A DNA stretch of 7,650 bases from Gemmatimonadota bacterium (GTDB lineage Bacteria; Gemmatimonadota; Gemmatimonadetes; Longimicrobiales; RSA9). The translations under genes were made by a program, and so were the position numbers. Under the pieces are notes generated by a model. It saw only the letters and a list, made by a program, of their open reading frames with translations, searched no databases and was not told the origin of the DNA. How positions within the stretch are numbered: position 1 is the stretch's first letter; the number at the start of each line of letters is the position of its first letter. Positions 1-4,986 of the stretch are shown piece by piece. Location: contig JADGGV010000187.1 in the NCBI GenBank assembly GCA_019689775.1, forward strand, positions 1 through 7,650, given 5' to 3'.

Positions 1-50
1 CACCCCCGGGGGGGGCCCGGGGCGGGCGGGGGGGGGGGCCCCGGTTCTGC
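1..50. repeat. Low-complexity G/C tract, possible G-quadruplex or assembly-edge artefact
   Basis: The first 44 bases are only G and C apart from one A at position 2. There are G runs at 8-15 (8 G), 19-22, 24-26 and 28-38 (11 G), which fits the four-tract G-quadruplex pattern. CCGGGG (17-22) and CCCCGG (39-44) are also complementary. The tract lies just downstream of the stop codon of the minus-strand export gene, so it could in principle stall transcription there, but it has no U-tract expected of an intrinsic terminator. Homopolymeric G at the edge of a sequence is also a common artefact of two-colour sequencing chemistry, and I cannot tell these apart. Confidence 0.6.
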
Positions 51-61
51 GCCCACCGCGC

Positions 62-838
62 TCAGCGGTTCACGAAATAGACCACGAGCGTCGCCAGCGG
101 AACGGCCACCTGAAGGTACGTGAGCAGGTTCACGCCGGAACGCGCCGGCACCACGATCTGGTCGCCCGCCCGCAGACTCAACTGGTCCAGCGTCCGCCCG
201 TTCCGCAGCGCCTCCTGCATGCGCTCGCCGTCCCAGATGCGCCGGTCGCCCCGCTCGATCCGCAACTTGTCGAGGTCCGCGTTCCCCGCCGGCCCACCGG
301 CCACCATCAACGCATCGGACAGGATCATGTCCGACGGAATCGTATAGAACCCCGGCTTCGCCACATCGCCGAAGATGGCAATCCGGATCAGCGACCGCGC
401 GTGGACGGTCGGGTCCACGATGTACTTGGCGATCTGATCCCGCAGGTACCCCTCGAGCTCGGAGCGGAGCACCCCGTTCAGCGCGATGTCGCCGAGGGCC
501 GGCAGCACGACCTTCTGCCCGGAGACGACCATGAACGTGTCGCTGAGCTGCGGGTGCCCCTCGACGACGAGCTGGATGCGATCGCCGACCTGGAAATCGC
601 CCTCCTGTAGCCGCTCCCGGATCAACGCCGCCTCCGCGCGCGCCCGGTTGCGAAGGCTGGCGCTGTACGCCTGCGACTTCTGGGTCTGCTCGAAGCGCGC
701 GAGCAGATCCTCCAGATCCTTCCGGCTCAACTGCACGCGCGCGGGATCCCAACCGCTCGTGCCTTGCTGGGCAAACGCCGGCCCCGTGAGCCCTGCCGTC
801 AGCACGACGGCGAATCCGATCCGGCGGAACAGATGCAT
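62..838 (-). CDS. Wza-like polysaccharide export protein (Poly_export + SLBB domains)
   Basis: This 258-residue protein probably forms or contributes to the periplasmic/outer-membrane conduit for exopolysaccharide or capsule export. Residues 1-23 look like a Sec signal peptide (RR near the N-terminus, hydrophobic core, AFA before QQ); there is no lipobox cysteine, unlike E. coli Wza. Residues about 36-78 are a charged, probably helical segment. Residues about 79-147 match a Poly_export domain (FQVGDRIQLVV, then VDPTVHARS), and residues about 150-230 match an SLBB domain (FGDVAKPGFYTIPSD, then LRAGDQIVVP). It is shorter than Wza (about 380 residues), with one SLBB repeat. The C-terminus (237-256) is strongly hydrophobic. 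The start is supported by GGGAG five bases before the ATG. The matching Wzc-like gene is on the same strand, about 1.25 kb upstream, separated by an opposite-strand gene, so this gene probably has its own promoter; I found no convincing one. Confidence 0.9.
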   Translation of the reverse strand: MHLFRRIGFAVVLTAGLTGPAFAQQGTSGWDPARVQLSRKDLEDLLARFEQTQKSQAYSASLRNRARAEAALIRERLQEGDFQVGDRIQLVVEGHPQLSDTFMVVSGQKVVLPALGDIALNGVLRSELEGYLRDQIAKYIVDPTVHARSLIRIAIFGDVAKPGFYTIPSDMILSDALMVAGGPAGNADLDKLRIERGDRRIWDGERMQEALRNGRTLDQLSLRAGDQIVVPARSGVNLLTYLQVAVPLATLVVYFVNR

Positions 839-864
839 CGCGACTCCCGATCCTCAGAGGTGAA

Positions 865-886
865 GCCGACCCCCGAACCCGTCGGC
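865..886 (-). repeat. Inverted repeat in leader of the export gene
   Basis: GCCGAC (865-870) and GTCGGC (881-886) form a perfect 6-bp stem with a 10-base loop. The near arm is about 27 bases upstream of the export gene's start codon, so in that mRNA it would be a 5'-leader hairpin or, in DNA, a possible operator. There is no U-tract. Short repeats like this are common in GC-rich DNA, so a function is uncertain. Confidence 0.3.
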
Positions 887-926
887 CTGTGCCGGTCCGC
901 GGCCCCGCGGCGGCCGTCTCCTCGAA

Positions 927-942
927 GCAACAGCACCGTTGC
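927..942. repeat. Inverted repeat GCAAC-N6-GTTGC, possible regulator site
   Basis: GCAAC (927-931) and GTTGC (938-942) are perfect 5-bp inverted arms separated by six bases, placing the half-site centres 11 bp (about one helical turn) apart. It lies 29 bases upstream of the candidate sigma54 -24 element at 972. The same pentamers in the opposite arrangement (GTTGC-N6-GCAAC) occur at 4690-4705, and both share the 7-mer GCAACAG. This could be a binding site for a dimeric regulator, but 5-bp repeats arise by chance at this length. Confidence 0.25.
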
Positions 943-971
943 CTCGATCCAGCACCCGCCGAGCGAGCCTG

Positions 972-988
972 TGGCACCAGAGCGGCAA
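972..988 (+). promoter_or_regulatory. Candidate sigma54 (-24/-12) promoter for the pseudo-receiver gene
   Basis: TGGCAC (972-977) matches the -24 box of the consensus TGGCAC-N5-TTGCA exactly. After five bases, CGGCA (983-987) keeps the essential GC and the following A of the -12 box but lacks the two T residues. The GG-to-GC spacing is the required ten bases. The DNA just downstream (about 987-1013) is AT-rich for this window, which suits melting near a start site about position 998. This would give a leader of roughly 155 bases before the ATG at 1153. A sigma54-type activator is encoded in the same window, which makes the match more interesting. The -12 box is imperfect. Confidence 0.4.
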
Positions 989-1019
989 AGAGTTTGTGTG
1001 CGTAGCAATTTTCGAGGGC

Positions 1020-1070
1020 CGATCTTGCAGCACGAGTCCTGCAAGCGCGCCCGATCCAGCGGCAAGATCG
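1020..1070 (+). repeat. Nested, mutually exclusive inverted repeats in the leader of the pseudo-receiver gene
   Basis: CGATCTTGC (1020-1028) pairs perfectly with GCAAGATCG (1062-1070), nine bases with a 33-base spacer. The same left arm also takes part in a smaller repeat: CTTGCAG (1024-1030) pairs with CTGCAAG (1039-1045), with an 8-base loop. The two stems share bases 1024-1028, so only one can form at a time. In RNA this is the logic of an attenuator or switching leader; in DNA it could be a set of regulator half-sites. No U-tract follows it. The 9-bp repeat is less likely to be chance than the shorter ones in this window. Confidence 0.35.
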
Positions 1071-1152
1071 CCGCATTTCCCCGTATCCGGAAGCCCCGCG
1101 AACTGGGACGAAACGGTGCGGGGTCGACCCCTGCAACGGCGAACCAGGGCCA

Positions 1153-2097
1153 ATGCTCGATCGACCCACTCTCCCACGACAGCCACTGGCCCTGATCATT
1201 AGCGGGCACGAGTGGTCCGCCCGCTCGCTCGAGAGCGTCCTGGCACCTCACGGCTACGGCATCCTCCGCGCCCATGACGGTGCCGAGGCGTTCCAGCGCA
1301 TGGCAATCGCCGAGCCCGACCTCGTCCTCATCGACGACAAGCTCCCCGACCTGACGGTCACCGAGGTCTGCCGTCGCATCCGCCTCGACCCCCGCGTCTC
1401 GCCGAACACGCCGATCATCGTCACCACCGCCGGACCGTGGCCCCGCCAGGAGCGGCTGGAGACGTTGCGGGCGGGAGCGTGGGATATCGTCGGGCTTCCG
1501 GTGGATGCGGAGGAACTCCTGCTCCGGCTCAACGGCTACATGCGGGCCCGATTCCAGGCCCCGCCGCGCCAGGCGGAGGATCTGCTCGATCACGAGACCG
1601 GCCTCTACAACAGCCGGGGAGTGCTTCGGCTGCTCGAGGAGCTGGCGTCGGGCGCCTTCCGGTATGCGCGCCCCTTCGCCTGTGTCATCTTCTCGCCCGA
1701 CCGGGGCGCCGCGGAGGAGGCCCCCAGCCCACCGCTGGCCTCCACCTCGGTCAACCGCGTGGCCCAGGTGCTCCGCAGCACGAGCCGCTCCTCCGACGCC
1801 CTCGGCCGCCTGAGCGACGACGAGTTCGTCGTCCTCGCGCCGGAGACGGACGCCGACGGGGTGATCCGGATGGCGCAACGGCTCGCGAACGCCGTGGAGG
1901 CCCCGGACTCGCGATCCGGCGACGAGCCGCTCCGACTGCGGGCAGGATGCTACGCCGTGCCGAACTTCCGCAACGCCTCGATCGAGCCGGTCGAGATGAT
2001 CGTCCGCGCCACCCTCGCCCTCCGCCGCGCCCAGACCGACGGCAGCGGCGACCGGATCCAGGTCTTCGATCCGATCCAACCGATGAGCCCCGCCTAA
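1153..2097 (+). CDS. Degenerate receiver-GGDEF protein, possible c-di-GMP effector
   Basis: The 314-residue protein has an N-terminal receiver fold (about 11-130), a linker, and a GGDEF-like domain (about 143-308), with no membrane segment. In the receiver the Asp phosphoacceptor position is present (D61, LVLID) with Thr at 91/92, but the usual acidic pair is replaced (IISGHE, about 16-20) and the conserved Lys is Val117 (LPVD). The GGDEF domain keeps the entry motif DHETGLYN (146-153), but the first metal Asp is replaced (VIFSPD) and the signature reads SDDEF (221-225). Cyclase activity is therefore unlikely. RSSD (212-215) sits exactly five residues before the signature, the canonical RxxD inhibitory site that binds c-di-GMP. 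The family precedent is PopA-like proteins, in which a dead GGDEF acts as a c-di-GMP receptor. The ribosome binding site is weak (CAGGG, three bases before the ATG); no alternative in-frame ATG, GTG or TTG lies close upstream. Confidence 0.85.
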   Translation: MLDRPTLPRQPLALIISGHEWSARSLESVLAPHGYGILRAHDGAEAFQRMAIAEPDLVLIDDKLPDLTVTEVCRRIRLDPRVSPNTPIIVTTAGPWPRQERLETLRAGAWDIVGLPVDAEELLLRLNGYMRARFQAPPRQAEDLLDHETGLYNSRGVLRLLEELASGAFRYARPFACVIFSPDRGAAEEAPSPPLASTSVNRVAQVLRSTSRSSDALGRLSDDEFVVLAPETDADGVIRMAQRLANAVEAPDSRSGDEPLRLRAGCYAVPNFRNASIEPVEMIVRATLALRRAQTDGSGDRIQVFDPIQPMSPA

Positions 2098-4481
2098 GCG
2101 TCCTGGAGCAGCCGCGCCTCTTCCTCCTCGCCCTCCTCGTGGGCCTCGTAGCCCGGGAGGTACGAGTAGTAATGGTAGCGGTAGACGCTCCCCTCCTCGA
2201 CGCCGTTCAACACCGCCCCCAACAACCGGATCGGGAGGCTCTTCACCGTCTCCAGCTTCGCCTCCGCGAGCGCGCGGTCGGTCCGCCCGGTCCGCAGCAC
2301 CAATAGCAGGTGACCGGTCAGCGTGCCCAGGATGAACGGATCCACGCCGGCGCCCAGCGGCGGGCTGTCGATCAGGATGACGCGGTACTTCGTGCGGATG
2401 TGCGCGAGAAGCTGCCCCATGGCCGGCGAGCCGAGCAGCTCCGGCCCCCGCTGCATGCGCGTGCCGCAACCGATAACGTGGAGCGACGGATACGACGTCG
2501 GCTGCACGATCTCTTCGCGCGTGGCCTTCCCGGCGAGGAAGTCGGTCAACCCCGGCTTGCGCGAGACGCCGAGCAGACGGTGCAGCTCGCCGCGCCGGAT
2601 GTCACCGTCGATGACGAGCGTTTCGTAGCCGAGGTCCGCGAAGGCGAGGGCCAGATTGGAGCTGAGGAACGACTTCCCATCGCCGCTCCCCGGACTCGTG
2701 ATCGTCAGCAGCAGCGGACCGGCGGAGCCGTACGCGTGCAGCAGGTTCAGCCGGATGCCGCGCAGCGCCTCCAGGACCGGGGCGATCTCGTCCGGCTTCA
2801 GCCGATCGCCGCTGCCCTTTACGTGCGGCACCGCGCCCAGGATCGCCAGCTTCATCCCGGTGACCTGCTCCGGGTAGCGCACCCGCGGGTCGATGCGGTC
2901 CAGCAGGATCGCGAGCGCCACGGCGAACCCCAAGCCGCCCAGCAGTCCCAGCAGGATGACCGAGATCCGCTTGTCCGTGACCGGCTCGTTCGGCACGATC
3001 GCGCGGTCCAGGATCCGCACGTCCGGCGTGCTGCTCTCCGCGGCCAGCCGCGCCTCCTCATAGCGCTGCTGGAGCATCGTGTAGAGGTTCTCCGCCACCG
3101 CGACCTGGCGCTTGAGCCGCGCCTCGTTGATCGCTCGCGGCGGGATCTGCCTCAGGTCGCCGGACGCGTTCTTGATCAGGTTGTCGAGCGAGGCCTCCCG
3201 CCGCGCCAGGTCCGCCGCGACCGCCTCCGCCAGCCGGGGCACCGTCTGCGTCTCGACCCGGGCGATGTCGGCGACCAACTGCTTCACCCTCGGGTGCTCC
3301 GGCGTGAACTGCTGGCTCAGCGCCCGAAGCGTCGCCCGCTTCTCGGTCAGCTCCTTCAACGCCGTCGACAGCTCCGGCGACTTCTGCACCGCGTCGATCG
3401 CCGCCAGCGCATCCACCGAGATCCCGGAGTCCGGGCGCTGCCGCAGCACCTGCTGGATCGCATCCCGCTGCCGCTGCAGCTCCTCCTTCTCCAGCTTCAT
3501 GGTGAAGAAGCTCGAGACGGCCTGCTGCCGCGTCGACTCGAGACCCGGCGTGACCGGCGTCCCCTCCTCGGTCGGCAACGTGATCGTCTCCACCCGGAAC
3601 CGCTCCAGCTCCGACTCCGCCTGATGCAGGTTGAGCTCGGCCGAGGCGAGCTGGTCCGCGAGGATCTTCGTGAGCTCCCGCTGCTTGCCGCTCTTCAGGT
3701 CCCTCGCCACATCGACGTACCGGTCGATCAGCGTGTTGACCACCGACGCGATCCTCTGCGGATCGTCCCCCGCGAGCTCGATGGTGAGGAAGTTCGCGTT
3801 GTCCGCCAGCGTCGGGCGCAGCCGGCGCGCCAGGTCGCGCGCCGCATCGCGCGGCGTCGACACCGTGAACTTCACCGTGCGCCCCGGCTTCAATGCCTTG
3901 GGCGGCAACACCCAGCGGAACCCCTGCCGCCGCCCCACCGAATCCGTCACCGCGCCCTGCTCGACCACCTGCCCCGTGCTCGACCTCAGGTCGTACCGCC
4001 GGCCGCTCTTGTCCACCTGGAACTCGTAGCCGCCCGGGATGAAGCGCGACGCCAGCTCGAAGTTCTGGAACAACGCGCGATCCCGGACGTCGTACTGTAG
4101 ATACAGCCGCTCGGTGCTGACCACGTAGTCCAGCACCGTGTACGACTTCAGCAGATCCACCCAGGCCGTGTTCTGGAGCAGCTCCGAGCCCTGGATCGGG
4201 CCCCCCCGATCCTGCGGCCCGTCGATCCACACCGTCGCATCCGCCACGTACTCCGGCTTCACGAACCGGCTCAACAGCAGGCCCGCCGCCGTCCCCAGCA
4301 CCATCAGCCCCGCCACCAACCACTTGTAGCGCACGACCGCGGCAAGAAGGCGCCGGAACCCCGGCCCTTTCGACTCCCCCTCCGCCTCGTCGAAGAGATG
4401 CGCCGCGAGATCGGACACCCCGTTCCTGGACGCGACCGGTGGCTGCGCCGGATCGGGTCGCATCGGCAACTCAGTGGACAT
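2094..4481 (-). CDS. Wzc-like polysaccharide co-polymerase fused to BY tyrosine kinase
   Basis: The 795-residue inner-membrane protein sets polysaccharide chain length and couples polymerisation to export, controlled by autophosphorylation. Two transmembrane helices (about 54-71 and 506-527) flank a large periplasmic Wzz-type region with long coiled coils (about 258-480) and a Pro-containing segment before TM2 (VPNEPVTDKR). The cytoplasmic kinase has EALRGIR (571-577), fitting the EX2RX2R oligomerisation motif; Walker A SPGSGDGKS (596-604, K603); Walker A' TLVIDGDIR (621-629); and Walker B VILIDSPP (701-708). The C-terminus carries a six-tyrosine cluster (Y767, 769, 771, 772, 774, 778) followed by an acidic run, the expected autophosphorylation tail. 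All catalytic motifs are intact and the length is slightly above E. coli Wzc. The start at 4481 has only a weak AGAG-type ribosome binding site; Met7 is an alternative. The stop overlaps the convergent gene's stop. A partner phosphatase (Wzb type) is not in the window. Confidence 0.95.
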   Translation of the reverse strand: MSTELPMRPDPAQPPVASRNGVSDLAAHLFDEAEGESKGPGFRRLLAAVVRYKWLVAGLMVLGTAAGLLLSRFVKPEYVADATVWIDGPQDRGGPIQGSELLQNTAWVDLLKSYTVLDYVVSTERLYLQYDVRDRALFQNFELASRFIPGGYEFQVDKSGRRYDLRSSTGQVVEQGAVTDSVGRRQGFRWVLPPKALKPGRTVKFTVSTPRDAARDLARRLRPTLADNANFLTIELAGDDPQRIASVVNTLIDRYVDVARDLKSGKQRELTKILADQLASAELNLHQAESELERFRVETITLPTEEGTPVTPGLESTRQQAVSSFFTMKLEKEELQRQRDAIQQVLRQRPDSGISVDALAAIDAVQKSPELSTALKELTEKRATLRALSQQFTPEHPRVKQLVADIARVETQTVPRLAEAVAADLARREASLDNLIKNASGDLRQIPPRAINEARLKRQVAVAENLYTMLQQRYEEARLAAESSTPDVRILDRAIVPNEPVTDKRISVILLGLLGGLGFAVALAILLDRIDPRVRYPEQVTGMKLAILGAVPHVKGSGDRLKPDEIAPVLEALRGIRLNLLHAYGSAGPLLLTITSPGSGDGKSFLSSNLALAFADLGYETLVIDGDIRRGELHRLLGVSRKPGLTDFLAGKATREEIVQPTSYPSLHVIGCGTRMQRGPELLGSPAMGQLLAHIRTKYRVILIDSPPLGAGVDPFILGTLTGHLLLVLRTGRTDRALAEAKLETVKSLPIRLLGAVLNGVEEGSVYRYHYYSYLPGYEAHEEGEEEEARLLQDA

Positions 4482-4557
4482 GCTCTCTGCCGCGTAGGAT
4501 TTGTTTCGCGAACAGCGTTCGGTCGCCCGCGCGCTTCATGAATGTAACGAGCCGGAT

Positions 4558-4573
4558 CGCAAGCACGATACCG
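4558..4573 (-). promoter_or_regulatory. Weak sigma54-like match upstream of the wzc-like gene
   Basis: On the minus strand the sequence reads cGGtAt-N5-TTGCg: the -12 box TTGC is intact and the GG-N10-GC spacing is exact, but the -24 box matches only three of six bases. A start about 67 bases upstream of the wzc start codon would follow. It is worth listing because a sigma54 activator is encoded divergently next door. The match could be chance. Confidence 0.22.
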
Positions 4574-4689
4574 TCACGTGCGCCCGCGCGTTCCGCCCTT
4601 GTACGGCGGGCGCATCGACCATTCCGGCCTTGCCCTGCCCCGCCCGCCGCGGTGCAGCCGCGATGAATGGCGCGCTCACGCGACGGGGC

Positions 4690-4705
4690 GTTGCACAATC
4701 GCAAC
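4690..4705. repeat. Inverted repeat GTTGC-N6-GCAAC next to the two-component promoter
   Basis: Perfect 5-bp arms (4690-4694 and 4701-4705) with a six-base spacer end nine bases before the -35 hexamer of the promoter at 4715. This is a plausible operator position for autoregulation of the two-component operon. It is also about 150 bp upstream of the putative wzc start, a typical distance for a sigma54 activator site. Compare the GCAAC-N6-GTTGC repeat at 927-942. Confidence 0.3.
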
Positions 4706-4714
4706 AGGTCGCGC

Positions 4715-4743
4715 TTGACACTCGCCGGCGAGGAGATTACGTT
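4715..4743 (+). promoter_or_regulatory. Sigma70-type promoter for the two-component operon
   Basis: TTGACA (4715-4720) is a perfect -35 hexamer. After a 17-base spacer, TACGTT (4738-4743) keeps the most important -10 bases (TA at the start, T at the end). It faces the response regulator gene; transcription would start near 4750 and leave a leader of about 237 bases. It is the best housekeeping-type promoter match I saw in the non-coding parts of the window, and suggests that the regulator itself is made without sigma54. Confidence 0.55.
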
Positions 4744-4840
4744 CGCTCCCGCGGCCCGGAACCGATCCGGTCGTCGCCGACGCGTGTGATCGAGGCTCGA
4801 GCCATCGCCGTAGTCTTCGGAGCGGCTCAAGGGGTCCAGA

Positions 4841-4875
4841 CTCCGGATACCCGGAGAGGGCTCCATCCACTCCGG
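4841..4875 (+). repeat. Alternating CTCCGG / CCGGAG / CTCCGG repeats in the leader
   Basis: CTCCGG (4841-4846), CCGGAG (4851-4856) and CTCCGG (4870-4875) lie in a row. The middle copy can pair with either neighbour, with a loop of 4 or 13 bases, so the two hairpins are mutually exclusive. They precede the terminator-like hairpin at 4884. This is suggestive of a switching leader, but GC-rich hexamers of this kind recur by chance. Confidence 0.3.
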
Positions 4876-4883
4876 GGCGAACC

Positions 4884-4907
4884 CGAAGGTCGAGCTTCGT
4901 TGTTTGT
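4884..4907 (+). terminator. Terminator-like hairpin (possible attenuator) in the two-component leader
   Basis: CGAAG (4884-4888) and CTTCG (4895-4899) form a 5-bp stem with a 6-base loop, followed at once by TTGTTTGT, a T-rich run that stands out in this GC-rich DNA. It lies about 80 bases before the response regulator start. TCGAGC in its loop and right arm (4890-4895) is complementary to GCTCGA at 4795-4800 upstream, which would offer a competing pairing. The stem is short, so it is at best a weak terminator. Confidence 0.25.
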
Positions 4908-4975
4908 GCCCGCTGCTTCCCGGCAGCCCCCATCGCGCCAGTGGCGCGCCGTCGCTCCTGAACCCCATCGTCCGC

Positions 4976-4981
4976 AGAGGA
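4976..4981 (+). promoter_or_regulatory. Ribosome binding site that fixes the response regulator start
   Basis: AGAGGA lies five bases before the ATG at 4987. This is the only good Shine-Dalgarno sequence in the open frame upstream of the receiver domain and decides the start at 4987 rather than at 4501. Confidence 0.75.
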
Positions 4982-4986
4982 CGCGC

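Larger units (their letters stand above)
839..1152. other. Divergent intergenic region between export gene and pseudo-receiver gene
   Basis: This 314-base stretch has no supported gene. It must hold the 5' ends of both the minus-strand export gene and the plus-strand receiver-GGDEF gene. Separately listed elements in it are a leader hairpin (865-886), a GCAAC/GTTGC inverted repeat (927-942), a candidate sigma54 promoter (972-988) followed by an unusually AT-rich stretch (about 987-1013), and nested inverted repeats (1020-1070). Open frames crossing it are uninterrupted mainly because of high GC and lack ribosome binding sites and recognisable protein signatures. Confidence 0.7.
4482..4986. 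other. Divergent intergenic region between wzc-like gene and two-component operon
   Basis: This 505-base region has no supported gene. The frame of the downstream response regulator stays open back to 4501, but that extension begins with TTG, has no ribosome binding site and contains a strong promoter-like sequence, so I treat it as non-coding. The region holds a weak minus-strand sigma54-like match (4558-4573), an inverted repeat (4690-4705), a sigma70-type promoter (4715-4743), a leader of about 237 bases with repeats and a terminator-like hairpin (4841-4907), and the ribosome binding site at 4976-4981. It also holds a short hairpin (4509-4521) in the wzc leader. Confidence 0.75.

Noticed and set aside
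1005..1020. Minus-strand GGCC...TTGC as a sigma54 promoter for the export gene
   Set aside because: GG and GC are 12 bases apart instead of the strict 10, so it does not fit the -24/-12 pattern.
2094..2097. A bidirectional terminator between the convergent genes
   Set aside because: The stop codons overlap in CTAA and I saw no hairpin with T-runs across the junction.
799..2469. Long minus-strand open frame across the pseudo-receiver gene
   Set aside because: It is a GC-driven shadow: low-complexity Arg/Gly/Ala-rich translation, no family signature, and it overlaps well-supported genes on both sides.
2310..4100. Long plus-strand open frame opposite the wzc-like gene
   Set aside because: The translation is dominated by Arg, Gln, Leu and Pro with no domain motifs. 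The minus strand carries a complete Wzc-type protein with all kinase motifs.
4509..4521. CGAAC-N3-GTTCG, resembling a LexA/SOS box upstream of wzc
   Set aside because: The CGAAC-N4-GTTCG type of box needs a four-base spacer; here it is three. It is more likely a chance hairpin.
4501..4986. In-frame N-terminal extension of the response regulator back to a TTG at 4501
   Set aside because: It has no ribosome binding site and no recognisable domain, and it contains a TTGACA-N17-TACGTT promoter. AGAGGA five bases before the ATG at 4987 gives a normal start just ahead of the receiver domain.
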